From: Eubacterium sp. UBA3782
GTDB taxonomy: Bacteria > Bacillota > Clostridia > Lachnospirales > Lachnospiraceae
Length of the DNA stretch: 21,225 nt
Assembly: GCA_002368795.1 (NCBI GenBank)
Contig: DFFG01000063.1
Coordinates: 1 to 21,225 of the forward strand
Reading direction: 5' to 3'
In this document: in pieces, positions 8,057-15,090 of the stretch
Numbering within the stretch: position 1 is the stretch's first letter
Layout of the letters: each line of letters begins with the position of its first letter
Program-made: the position numbers and the translations under genes
Notes under the pieces: generated by a model
Database searches by the model: none
What the model saw: only the letters and a program-made list of their open reading frames with translations
Told to the model about the DNA's origin: nothing

Positions 8057-8571
8057 CCGGAGGATTTTGCAAGCCTTGCGTCAATGATGCGGACCAGCGG
8101 AATACTAAGAAGCAACATCACCAGGTCGGCGACAAAGGCATACATGTTTTTGCCCATCCGGACCAGCATCGGCTGGGAGTAGAGAAGATATTCCACAAAG
8201 GATTTTACGATCAGAATTCCGAGGAAGACAGATACAACGATCGTGACAGCGAGGATCAGGGTCTGGATCATCTGGCTGTTAAACTTTTTGGCAGCCTTGT
8301 AGGCCAGCCCCAGCATAATACCGATCACCACATTTCCGGCAGCCCAGCCGGGCATTCCCCGAAGGCCGCTGGTCAGCAGACAGTACAGGACCACGCCCAG
8401 GACCCCCACGAGGGTTCCGCTGACTGTATCCACACAGCAGCAGTAGACGGCCATGACCAGGTAGCCCAGGCACAGATAATAGTTCTCAAAGACCGGCACC
8501 TGAAGGCAAAGGGTAAGGGCGACAAAAAGAGCAATTCCGATTCCCGTAAGCGCGACTTTTCTGGTTGTCAT
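8035..8571 (-). CDS. ECF transporter S-component-like integral membrane protein
   Basis: This encodes 178 aa. The start at 8571 is preceded by AGGAGG (complement of 8578-8583). The sequence is almost entirely hydrophobic with about five to six predicted membrane spans: residues near 6-28, 32-70 (probably two), 78-96, 105-130 and 145-165. It opens with the pattern (KVALTGIGIALFVALT) and size typical of substrate-binding S components of energy-coupling-factor importers, which pair with a shared EcfA1A2T module for vitamin or micronutrient uptake. No EcfA or EcfT gene is in the window, so it would rely on a module elsewhere. The substrate cannot be read from sequence. It lies 54 bases downstream of the small Cys protein gene on the same strand, probably one operon. 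I see no riboswitch in the short leader. Confidence 0.7.
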   Translation of the reverse strand: MTTRKVALTGIGIALFVALTLCLQVPVFENYYLCLGYLVMAVYCCCVDTVSGTLVGVLGVVLYCLLTSGLRGMPGWAAGNVVIGIMLGLAYKAAKKFNSQMIQTLILAVTIVVSVFLGILIVKSFVEYLLYSQPMLVRMGKNMYAFVADLVMLLLSIPLVRIIDARLAKSSGKLAGNS

Positions 8572-8625
8572 AGAGATCCTCCTGTCAGTTATCAGGTTTT
8601 GGATGGATTCCGGGCTGCAGCTGAT

Positions 8626-8811
8626 TTAATTTTGTTTTCTGACGACGGCATATTCGTCGCCAAGCCGGTAGAATGGGCAGGAAGCATGATGATCGGAGAC
8701 CATGCGGGCATAATCATCCTCATCCATGTTTATGTCGCATACATATTCGTCAAAATCATCATCATAGATCAGATATGCGCAGGTATCGCAGGTCCCGTTT
8801 ACTTTTGCCAT
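8626..8811 (-). CDS. Small four-cysteine protein, DUF6472-like
   Basis: This encodes 61 aa. The ATG at 8811 has AGGAG (complement of 8817-8821) five bases upstream. The cysteines C8, C11 (CDTC), C25 and C45 suggest a small metal-binding knuckle. The middle is acidic (DDDFDEY, DEDDYARM) and the end is YRLGDEYAVVRKQN. This agrees with my recollection of the DUF6472 family of short proteins from Lachnospiraceae; its function is unknown. The good ribosome site, its own promoter and the downstream same-strand partner argue that it is real despite its length. A plus-strand reading of the same bases lacks these signals. Confidence 0.75.
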   Translation of the reverse strand: MAKVNGTCDTCAYLIYDDDFDEYVCDINMDEDDYARMVSDHHASCPFYRLGDEYAVVRKQN

Positions 8812-8843
8812 GGCTACTCCTCACAAAATGTTCTCCCGAAATA

Positions 8844-8874
8844 AGTATAGCACATTCGGACGGCCTATTGTAAA
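8844..8874 (-). promoter_or_regulatory. Minus-strand promoter for the DUF6472-like/ECF pair
   Basis: On the minus strand, TATACT (complement of 8844-8849) is preceded by TGC, an extended -10. TTTACA (complement of 8869-8874) lies upstream with a 19-base spacer. The wide spacing is offset by the extended -10. The predicted start is about 25 bases before the 8811 ATG. Confidence 0.5.
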
Positions 8875-8887
8875 ATAAGAACACGTA

Positions 8888-9835
8888 TTGCGACATTTTG
8901 CGGAAGGGATGAAGAAGTTGCCGGGTTGTGAATTGTGTCCAAGAGAATGCGGAGCGGACCGCCAGGCGGGAGCCTTTGGCTTTTGCGGTGTTCCATCTGA
9001 GGTATATCTGGCCAGAGCAGCTTTGCATTTCTGGGAGGAGCCATGTATTTCCGGCACACGGGGATCCGGCACTGTGTTTTTTTCCGGCTGTGTGCTCCGC
9101 TGTGTGTACTGTCAGAATTATGAAGTAGCTCACGCGAGGGCGGGGCAGGCGGTGAGTATATCGCGCCTGGCCGAGATCTTTCTGGAGCTGCAGGCACAGG
9201 GTGCCCACAACATCAATCTGGTGACACCTACGCACTATGTCCCGCAGATACGCGCGGCAGCTCTTGAAGCACGGGAAAAGGGACTGGCGATCCCCTTTGT
9301 CTTTAACTGCGGAGGCTATGAAAAGGCGGATACGCTTCAGCTTCTGGAAGGTATCGTGGACATTTACCTCACGGATTTCAAGTACATGGACCCGGAGGCG
9401 GCACGGCGGTATTCCGGAGCCGGTGACTATCCGGAAAGGGCAAAGGCCGCCCTTGCCGAAATGGTGCGCCAGTGTTCTTCGGCAGAATTTGACGATGAGG
9501 GGATCATGCAGAAAGGGGTCATCGTCCGGCACCTGCTGCTGCCCGGCATGGTTAAGAATGGAAAAGCGGTCCTGGACTATCTCTATGGGACATATGGGGA
9601 TCAGATCTGGGTCAGCCTGATGAATCAATATACCCCCTTTCCCCGGGTAAAGGAACGATATCCGGAAATTGGAAGAAAGGTAACAAAACGGGAATACAGA
9701 TCTCTCGTGGATCATGCGCTGGATCTGGGCTTTGTGAATGCCTTTATCCAGGAGGGCGGCACGGCGGAGGAAAGCTTTATTCCTGCCTTTGACGGAGAAG
9801 GAGTCGTTCCATCGAAAGGAGTTTCACATGAATAA
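8888..9835 (+). CDS. Radical SAM protein, PflX / pyruvate formate-lyase activase-like (COG1313 type)
   Basis: This encodes 315 aa from the TTG at 8888. The start is uncertain: that TTG has no clear ribosome site, and the ATG at 8909 (GGAAGGG directly against it) is an alternative that would give 308 aa. The radical SAM cluster motif is C68-x3-C72-x2-C75 in FSGCVLRCVYCQN, which binds the 4Fe-4S/SAM centre. An N-terminal set of cysteines (C14, C17, C21, C33; CELCPREC...GFCG) precedes it, as in PflX-like proteins. The segment GSGTVFFSGC and the later NLVTPTHY and NCGGYEK are typical of this family. Homologues are often labelled pyruvate formate-lyase activating enzyme, but the substrate is unproven and no pflB is nearby. 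The 3' end overlaps proC by eight bases, indicating co-transcription. Confidence 0.8.
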   Translation: MRHFAEGMKKLPGCELCPRECGADRQAGAFGFCGVPSEVYLARAALHFWEEPCISGTRGSGTVFFSGCVLRCVYCQNYEVAHARAGQAVSISRLAEIFLELQAQGAHNINLVTPTHYVPQIRAAALEAREKGLAIPFVFNCGGYEKADTLQLLEGIVDIYLTDFKYMDPEAARRYSGAGDYPERAKAALAEMVRQCSSAEFDDEGIMQKGVIVRHLLLPGMVKNGKAVLDYLYGTYGDQIWVSLMNQYTPFPRVKERYPEIGRKVTKREYRSLVDHALDLGFVNAFIQEGGTAEESFIPAFDGEGVVPSKGVSHE

Positions 9836-10625
9836 GAAGATTGGATTTATCGGCGCAGGAAATATGGCTTCTGCGATGATGAACGGGATCGTAAAACAGG
9901 GGCTTGTGGCCCCGGATCAGATCCTTGCCTCAGACAAATATCAGGAGGCACTGACAAGAGCCAAGGCGCTCGGGATCCCGGTCACCACGGATAATAGCAG
10001 GACGGCTGCTTTTGCAGACATTCTGATCCTGGCGGTCAAGCCGATCTATATGGAAGAGGTGATCACGGGGATCCGGGACAGTATCCGGGAGGAGCAGGTG
10101 ATCGTGACCCTGGCACCGGGCAAGACCATTCAGTGGCTGGAGGCGAACTTTGGAAAACCGGTGCGCCTGGTGCGGACCATGCCGAATACGCCGGCATTTG
10201 TGGGCGAGGCGATGGCTGCACTCTGTCCGAACAAAATGGTGACGGAGGAGGATCTTGCTGCGGTGAAGACGATCTTCGAGAGCTTCGGAAAGGCCTCTGT
10301 TGTTCCGGAAAACATGATCGATGTGGTAACAGGCGTCAGCGGAAGCTCTCCGGCCTATGTCTTCATGTTTATCGAAGCCCTGGCTGATGCCGCTGTCCTG
10401 GAAGGAATGCCCCGTGCCCAGGCCTATGAATTTGCCGCACAGGCGGTGCTGGGAAGCGCAAAGCTGGTGCTGGAAAGCGGAAAACATCCGGGTGAGCTCA
10501 AGGACATGGTCTGTTCGCCGGGAGGCACCACCATCGAGGCTGTGCGTGTGCTGGAGGATAGTGGCTTCCGCGGCGCCGTCATAGAAGCCACGAAGGCATG
10601 CATCGACAAGGCAAGGGCACTCTAA
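9828..10625 (+). CDS. proC: Pyrroline-5-carboxylate reductase
   Basis: This encodes 265 aa. It catalyses the last step of proline synthesis, NAD(P)H-dependent reduction of 1-pyrroline-5-carboxylate to proline, in the cytosol. The ATG at 9828 has AAAGGAG at 9815-9821 and directly begins the Rossmann strand: residues 5-16 read IGFIGAGNMASA (GxGxxA). The substrate-site region TGVSGSSPAYVF and the C-terminal ProC signature (HPGELKDMVCSPGGTTIEA) are intact, and the length is normal. The start overlaps the end of the radical SAM gene (ATGAATAA), implying translational coupling. An in-frame upstream ATG at 9738 would only add an unrelated, Arg-rich extension read from the neighbour's sequence. Confidence 0.96.
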   Translation: MNKKIGFIGAGNMASAMMNGIVKQGLVAPDQILASDKYQEALTRAKALGIPVTTDNSRTAAFADILILAVKPIYMEEVITGIRDSIREEQVIVTLAPGKTIQWLEANFGKPVRLVRTMPNTPAFVGEAMAALCPNKMVTEEDLAAVKTIFESFGKASVVPENMIDVVTGVSGSSPAYVFMFIEALADAAVLEGMPRAQAYEFAAQAVLGSAKLVLESGKHPGELKDMVCSPGGTTIEAVRVLEDSGFRGAVIEATKACIDKARAL

Positions 10626-10730
10626 AGGATGTGCTGCTTTTATCTGGGTATCCACAATTACAGCCACAATGTGGATTGATAAAAAAGCTAATTATTCAGG
10701 CATAAAGAAATAGAAAAGAGGGAAATAAAG

Positions 10731-11303
10731 ATGGCAAAGATCTATACCTTTCTGGCAGATGGCTTTGAGGAGATCGAGGCACTTACGCCCATCGATCTGC
10801 TGAGAAGAGCAGACAACGAGGTCGTTACGGTCTCAATCATGGGACGCCGGCTGGTCCATGCATCCCATGGGGTAAATATCGAGGCAGATACCCTGTTTGA
10901 AGAGGCGGGGGATTTTGCAGACGGGGAACTGTTCATACTGCCCGGCGGCGGCGTCGGGACCCAGAATCTCGGCAGCTGCGAGCCGCTTCTTGCGCTGATC
11001 AAAGAAAAATACGCGGCAGGTGTCCGGGTGGCGGCGATCTGTGCGGCACCGTCGATCTTCGGAAAACTTGGCTTCCTGAAGGGCAAAAAGGCCATCGTTT
11101 ATCCGGGAATGGAGGATACCCTGGAGGGTGCAGAGGTCACGCATGTGCCGGTGGTGACAGACGGCAACGTGACCACGGGAAGAGCCTGCGGGGCAGCATA
11201 TGATTTTGCCCTGGAGCTGATCCGGCTGATGAACGGAGCGGAGATGGCTGAAAAGATCAAAAAGCAGACCGTATATCCCTATGCGGCGGACAGCCTCTGC
11301 TAA
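10731..11303 (+). CDS. DJ-1/PfpI/YajL-family protein
   Basis: This encodes 190 aa, with GAGGG at 10718-10722. It belongs to the DJ-1 superfamily: the start LADGFEEIEALTPIDLLRRA matches the DJ-1 opening with the conserved Glu (E16), and the nucleophile elbow AAICAAPSIFG places the conserved Cys at C104. The PGGG and VTHVPVVTDGNVTTGRACGAA segments are also typical. Proposed activities in the family include protein/nucleotide deglycation, oxidative-stress chaperone and glyoxalase; they are debated and cannot be resolved from sequence. It is 105 bases from proC. That gap carries a 7-bp hairpin (ATCCACA 10650-10656 with TGTGGAT 10670-10676) without a T tract and a weak TTGATA at 10676, so separate transcription is possible but not shown. 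Confidence 0.9.
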   Translation: MAKIYTFLADGFEEIEALTPIDLLRRADNEVVTVSIMGRRLVHASHGVNIEADTLFEEAGDFADGELFILPGGGVGTQNLGSCEPLLALIKEKYAAGVRVAAICAAPSIFGKLGFLKGKKAIVYPGMEDTLEGAEVTHVPVVTDGNVTTGRACGAAYDFALELIRLMNGAEMAEKIKKQTVYPYAADSLC

Positions 11304-11373
11304 AAAAACGGAAGAGCAGAGCGAAAGGCTTTAACCCCCGTCCTGGATGGGGATCTATCGAAAAACAGAACAA

Positions 11374-11401
11374 AAAAGGCAGCCCAAAGCGGCTGCCTTT
11401 T
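11374..11401. terminator. Bidirectional terminator between the DJ-1 gene and SRP RNA
   Basis: AAAAGGCAGCC (11374-11384) pairs with GGCTGCCTTTT (11391-11401) around the loop CAAAGC. The arm sequence gives a T tract on either strand, with six As at 11372-11377 reading as Ts on the minus strand. It can stop the DJ-1 transcript on the plus strand and act as a backup stop for SRP RNA on the minus strand. Confidence 0.85.
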
Positions 11402-11412
11402 GTCAGCATAAA

Positions 11413-11680
11413 AATCCGCGCGCGTCCCGTCGACTTCACACCCCAGACGTTACTCCTGCAGTTAACTCAGCCCAGGCACCCTCACGGCACACGAAAGGTT
11501 CTGCTTAGTGCTGCTACATTCCTGTCCTGACACGGTTCACAGATTTCCGTTGCGCGAGACCCAGACGTCAACGTCACTTACAGAAGGCAGCTCTACAATG
11601 AAAAAGCCTCTGTTCGGCATCACCCCTGCTATAGCGGATTGCAGGTACAGGGCGCCGCTGCATCCCCGGCTGCGCGGATA
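11413..11680 (-). ncRNA. ffs: Signal recognition particle RNA, large Gram-positive type (scRNA/6S-like SRP RNA)
   Basis: This is about 268 nt on the minus strand, the size of the Bacillus scRNA. It is the RNA core of the SRP, binding Ffh and targeting nascent membrane proteins to FtsY/Sec. Reading the minus strand, the 5' Alu-like domain contains GCCCTGTACCTGCAATCCGC (complement near 11636-11655). The middle has GTTGACGTCTGGGTC and GCGCAACGG. The Ffh-binding helix lies at about 11509-11533 with GTCAGG, GGAA tetraloop and AGCAGC. The 3' side has GTGCCTGGGCTGAGTTAACT. The ends pair: ATCCGCGC (complement 11672-11679) with GCGCGGAT (complement 11414-11421), followed by TTTT. Open reading frames across it are spurious. 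In other Firmicutes this gene also lies near dnaX-recR; here pfkA intervenes and the RNA is divergent. Confidence 0.95.
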
Positions 11681-11686
11681 CTGTGA

Positions 11687-11715
11687 AGTATAATAGCTTA
11701 CGCAAAAAAAGTCAA
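11687..11715 (-). promoter_or_regulatory. Promoter of SRP RNA
   Basis: On the minus strand, TTGACT (complement of 11710-11715) and TATACT (complement of 11687-11692) are separated by 17 bases that include a T-rich run next to the -35. The predicted start is about 11680, exactly where the terminal helix of the SRP RNA begins, which supports both calls. Confidence 0.85.
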
Positions 11716-11731
11716 CAGCGCGTTGTTTTTC

Positions 11732-11760
11732 TTGTACATCCACCGCTCTTGACTTATAAT
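11732..11760 (+). promoter_or_regulatory. Candidate promoter of pfkA, divergent from the SRP RNA promoter
   Basis: TTGTAC (11732-11737) and a perfect TATAAT (11755-11760) have a 17-base spacer. The -35 is a poor match beyond TTG. Start would be near 11767, giving a leader of about 95 bases. The -35 boxes of this and the SRP RNA promoter are only 16 bases apart (11716-11731). Confidence 0.55.
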
Positions 11761-11861
11761 ATTAACCGATTATGTGTAAAAATATGCCCTGCAGCGGGAA
11801 GGCCTTTTGGCACAGGAATCTGTGCTGCAAAAAAGGGCAGGAAATATGGAGGACTCGAAGA

Positions 11862-12941
11862 ATGAAAAGAATCGGCATGCTGACGAGCGGCGGTGACTGC
11901 CAGGCACTGAATGCCACGATGCGTGGTGTCGTCAAGGGACTGGCGAACAATCTGGATGAGCTGGAAGTCTACGGCTTCATGAACGGCTACAAGGGACTGA
12001 TCTATGGGGATTACCGCATGCTCACCTCCCATGATTTTTCTGGCATCCTGACCAGAGGCGGCACGATCCTGGGCACATCCCGTCAGCCCTTCAAGCTGAT
12101 GCGCGAGCCGGATGAAAAGGGCCTGGACAAGGTCGAGGCCATGAAGCAGAACTATCACAAGCTGCGCCTTGACTGCCTGGTCATTCTGGGCGGAAACGGT
12201 ACCCAGAAGACGGCCAATCTGCTGCGTGAGGAAGGCCTGAATATCATCCATCTGCCGAAGACCATCGATAATGACATTTACGGCACAGACATGACCTTTG
12301 GTTTCTACAGCGCCGTGGATATCGCGACAAACACCATCGACTGCATCCATACGACGGCAGCATCCCACAACCGGGTCTTCATCGTCGAGGTCATGGGCCA
12401 CAAGGTCGGATGGCTGACACTGTACGCCGGCATTGCCAGCGGTGCGGACATCATCCTGATCCCCGAGATCCCCTATGATGAGGCAAAGATCATCGAAGCC
12501 ATCAACCGCAGGAAGAAACGCGGCAGCGACTTTACGATCCTTGCGGTGGCCGAGGGTGCGATCCCCAAGGAGATTGCGGAGCTTCCCAAAAAGGAAAGAA
12601 AAAAGGCCATGGCAGAGATCGCGGAACGCTATCCCTCCATCTCCTACAAGCTGGCTGCCGACATCCAGAAGGAGACCGGCATGGAGCTGCGCGTCACCAT
12701 CCCGGGTCACATGCAGAGAGGCGGAAGTCCCTGCCCCTACGACCGCGTGCTGGCCACCAGACTTGGCTCGGAGGCCGCAAAGTATATTCTGGATGAAGAC
12801 TATGGAAACATGGTGGCCATTGTCGATGGCAAGATCAAAAAGGTGCCGCTCGGAGAGGTGGCAGGCCGGCTGAAGACCGTAGATCCGGAATGCCAGGAAA
12901 TCCGCGACGCAAAGCGTATCGGCATCAGCTTCGGCGACTGA
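11862..12941 (+). CDS. pfkA: 6-phosphofructokinase, mixed-substrate (group III-like) clade
   Basis: This encodes 359 aa. It phosphorylates fructose 6-phosphate at C1, the committing step of glycolysis. The ATG at 11862 follows GGAGG (11848-11852); an in-frame start 30 codons upstream adds non-homologous sequence and has no ribosome site. Motifs: TSGGDCQALNATMRG (8-22), the phosphate-donor loop LGGNGTQKTA (109-118), the catalytic loop PKTIDND (132-138), then VEVMGHKVGW and the PGHMQRGGSPCPYDR signature. G113 at the position of E. coli Gly104 suggests ATP, whereas K133 of PKTIDND is the residue found in PPi enzymes. This combination marks the mixed clade, and N112 replaces the Mg-binding Asp103 of E. 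coli. The donor (ATP or PPi) is therefore open. dnaX follows after 25 bases, so they are probably co-transcribed. Confidence 0.92.
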   Translation: MKRIGMLTSGGDCQALNATMRGVVKGLANNLDELEVYGFMNGYKGLIYGDYRMLTSHDFSGILTRGGTILGTSRQPFKLMREPDEKGLDKVEAMKQNYHKLRLDCLVILGGNGTQKTANLLREEGLNIIHLPKTIDNDIYGTDMTFGFYSAVDIATNTIDCIHTTAASHNRVFIVEVMGHKVGWLTLYAGIASGADIILIPEIPYDEAKIIEAINRRKKRGSDFTILAVAEGAIPKEIAELPKKERKKAMAEIAERYPSISYKLAADIQKETGMELRVTIPGHMQRGGSPCPYDRVLATRLGSEAAKYILDEDYGNMVAIVDGKIKKVPLGEVAGRLKTVDPECQEIRDAKRIGISFGD

Positions 12942-12966
12942 ATAAACCACACATAAGGAGTACAGC

Positions 12967-14592
12967 ATGAGCTATACAGCTCTGTACCGGAAGTTCCGTC
13001 CCACGACCTTTGAGGAGGTAAAGGGACAGGATCATATCGTCACAACAGTAAAAAATCAGCTGAGAGCCGGAAGGATCGGGCATGCGTACCTGTTCTGCGG
13101 AACCAGAGGTACCGGAAAGACCACAGTGGCCAAGATCCTGGCCAGAGCGGTCAACTGCGAGAATCCAAAGGACGGAAGCCCCTGCAATGAGTGCCCCACA
13201 TGCCGGGCGATTCTCAGCGGGACATCCACCAACGTTATCGAGATCGACGCGGCTTCCAACAACGGCGTGGACAACATCCGCGAGATCCGTGAGGAGGTGC
13301 AGTACCGCCCGACCCAGGGAAGGTACAAGGTCTATATCATCGATGAGGTCCACATGCTCTCCCAGGGCGCGTTCAATGCGCTGCTGAAGACCCTGGAGGA
13401 GCCCCCGGAATACGTCATCTTTATTCTGGCGACCACAGAGGTCAACAAGATCCCGGTGACCATCCTTTCCCGCTGTCAGCGCTACAATTTTCATCGGATC
13501 ACCATCGATACCATCGCAGCACGGCTTTCCGAGCTGCTGGAGAGAGAGCAGGTCACTGCCGAGGAAAAGGCAGTCCGCTATGTGGCAAAGGCTGCCGACG
13601 GCTCCATGCGAGACGCGCTGAGCCTTCTGGATCAGTGCATTGCCTTTTATCTGGGGCAGGAGCTGACCTACGACAAGGTGCTGGAAGTTCTCGGAACGGT
13701 AGACACAGAGGTCTTCAGTACCCTGGTCCGGCGGGTGATAGGGGGCGACGCAGCCTCCGCGGTGCGCATCTTCAACGAGATGGTGCGCGGCGGCAAAGAG
13801 GTCGGCCAGTTCGTTTCCGATTTCACCTGGTATCTGCGAAATCTTCTGCTGGTCCAGAACTCTGAGGACCTGGAGGATGTGCTGGATGTCTCAACGGAGA
13901 ACCTGGCGCAGCTGCGCGAGGAGAGCCGGATGCTGGACGGAAATACGCTGATGCGGTATATCCGCATCCTTTCCGATCTGTCCGGGCAGATCCGCTATGC
14001 TGCCCAGAAGCAGATCCTGGTGGAGATGGCTCTGATCCGCCTTTGCAGGCCGCAGATGGATGCCGATCTTTCCGGCGTTCTGGCCCGTGTGCGCGAGCTC
14101 GAGCGAAAGCTGGAGGAGGGGATCGTCGTTCGTCAAACCGATGGCATGCCGGAGCAAGGCCAGACGCGGCAGATGGACGGTGCAGCAAAGCCGGGGGCAG
14201 GAACACCTCCGCCAAAGGCAGCGCCCGAAGATCTGAAGCGGATTCGCGGACAATGGAGAAAAATCGTCGGCATGACCGGACAGCCGCTGTCCACCTATCT
14301 TTCTGCCGCAGTCCCGAAATATGACGGTACAAGCGGCGGCAGCAAGCTGTTCCTGGAGGTGGCAGACCGCCTGAGCCGGGAACAGATCAACGAGCCGGGC
14401 AGACTAGCGGAGCTTAGGCAGGTGATCGAATCCCTCACCGGAAAAGACGCCGAGGTCGAAGCTGTCGCGCCGGCAGAGGCGGGAAACCGGCATCTGGCAG
14501 ACATTCCGGTGGAGGAGCTGCTCGGTGCGGAGATTACGGACTTCCCGTTCGAAGAATACGAAGGCCCTGATGAGGATGATGGGATCTGGTAA
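12967..14592 (+). CDS. dnaX: DNA polymerase III subunit gamma/tau
   Basis: This encodes 541 aa. It is the AAA+ clamp-loader subunit that opens and loads the sliding clamp and bridges polymerase to helicase at the replication fork. AAGGAG at 12955-12960 sits six bases before the ATG. The N-terminus SYTALYRKFRPTTFEEVKGQ is diagnostic. Walker A is GTRGTGKT (45-52), the zinc site C64, C73, C76, C79, Walker B IIDEVHM (124-130) and the sensor/arginine-finger region ILSRCQRYNF (166-175). The sequence after about residue 370 is variable, with a Gln/Pro/Gly-rich linker and a compact, acidic tau-like tail. I saw no obvious slippery heptamer for a shorter gamma form. Confidence 0.96.
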   Translation: MSYTALYRKFRPTTFEEVKGQDHIVTTVKNQLRAGRIGHAYLFCGTRGTGKTTVAKILARAVNCENPKDGSPCNECPTCRAILSGTSTNVIEIDAASNNGVDNIREIREEVQYRPTQGRYKVYIIDEVHMLSQGAFNALLKTLEEPPEYVIFILATTEVNKIPVTILSRCQRYNFHRITIDTIAARLSELLEREQVTAEEKAVRYVAKAADGSMRDALSLLDQCIAFYLGQELTYDKVLEVLGTVDTEVFSTLVRRVIGGDAASAVRIFNEMVRGGKEVGQFVSDFTWYLRNLLLVQNSEDLEDVLDVSTENLAQLREESRMLDGNTLMRYIRILSDLSGQIRYAAQKQILVEMALIRLCRPQMDADLSGVLARVRELERKLEEGIVVRQTDGMPEQGQTRQMDGAAKPGAGTPPPKAAPEDLKRIRGQWRKIVGMTGQPLSTYLSAAVPKYDGTSGGSKLFLEVADRLSREQINEPGRLAELRQVIESLTGKDAEVEAVAPAEAGNRHLADIPVEELLGAEITDFPFEEYEGPDEDDGIW

Positions 14593-14668
14593 GCCCTGTC
14601 CCTGTATACTTGGTAAAAGATTCTAAGGAATACCTGCATGCAGCGGATAATTTTTCCGCAGATGTCAA

Positions 14669-14697
14669 TTTACGGTATTCGTCGGTTTGGATAAAAT
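14669..14697 (+). promoter_or_regulatory. Candidate promoter upstream of ybaB-recR
   Basis: TTTACG (14669-14674) and TAAAAT (14692-14697) have a 17-base spacer, in the 141-base gap after dnaX. The predicted start is near 14704, about 30 bases before the ATG. A short GCGGA/TCCGC hairpin lies upstream (around 14643-14659) but lacks a T tract, so read-through from dnaX is still possible. Confidence 0.45.
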
Positions 14698-14733
14698 AGA
14701 AGAAGGAAAAGTTCACATTTCAGGAGGAGATCC

Positions 14734-15090
14734 ATGGCGAAAAGAGGCGGTTTTTCCGGTATGCCCGGAAACATGAACAATCTGATGAAGCAGGCTCAGC
14801 GCATGCAGCGCCAGATGGAAGAGCAGCAGAAGGAGATGGAGACAAAGGAATTCACGGCGACCGTCGGCGGCGGTGCAGTGGAGATCACAGTGACCGGGAA
14901 GAAGGAGGTCACAAAGGTCAGGATCGATCCGGAGGCTGTGGATCCGGAGGATGTGGAGACACTCGAGGACATGATCATGGCGGCGGTCAATGACGCCTTC
15001 CGCCAGGTAGAGGATGCCCAGGCAGCCCAGATGAGCAAGCTGACCGGCGGCATGGGCGGCCTTGGCGGGATCGGAGGCCTTGGTTTCTGA
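14734..15090 (+). CDS. YbaB/EbfC family nucleoid-associated protein
   Basis: This encodes 118 aa, with AGGAGG at 14722-14727. It is a small dimeric DNA-binding protein thought to organise the nucleoid and often encoded between dnaX and recR, as here. The N-terminal helix is rich in Met and Gln (GNMNNLMKQAQRMQRQMEEQ), followed by the conserved core EFTATVGGGAVEITVTG and VRIDPEAVDPEDVETLEDMI. The C-terminal tail is unusually Gly/Met rich (GGMGGLGGIGGLGF), a common low-complexity ending in this family. The stop overlaps the recR start by one base (TGATG). Confidence 0.95.
   Translation: MAKRGGFSGMPGNMNNLMKQAQRMQRQMEEQQKEMETKEFTATVGGGAVEITVTGKKEVTKVRIDPEAVDPEDVETLEDMIMAAVNDAFRQVEDAQAAQMSKLTGGMGGLGGIGGLGF

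Noticed and set aside
8599..8873. Plus-strand frames of 66-81 codons over the minus-strand small cysteine protein
   Set aside because: Minus-strand reading has a ribosome site, promoter and a family-like cysteine pattern; the plus frames have none.
8762..9715. 317-codon minus-strand frame opposite the radical SAM gene
   Set aside because: Composition is random-like, it has no start signals, and it overlaps the better supported small cysteine protein gene and the plus-strand radical SAM motifs.
11329..11352. CCCCGT/ATGGGG hairpin just before the DJ-1 terminator
   Set aside because: Short stem without a T tract on either side; the perfect terminator at 11374-11401 explains the end of transcription.
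11508..11693. Small plus-strand frames in the gap between the DJ-1 gene and pfkA
   Set aside because: They lie across the SRP RNA, whose structure and promoter explain the sequence; no ribosome sites precede them.
11754..12968. 404-codon minus-strand frame opposite pfkA
   Set aside because: A shadow of a GC-biased coding strand: no ribosome site or recognisable family, while the plus strand is unmistakably phosphofructokinase.
14600..14665. Possible terminator after dnaX (GCGGA/TCCGC hairpin)
   Set aside because: Only five base pairs and no T tract follow; it is not enough to call.
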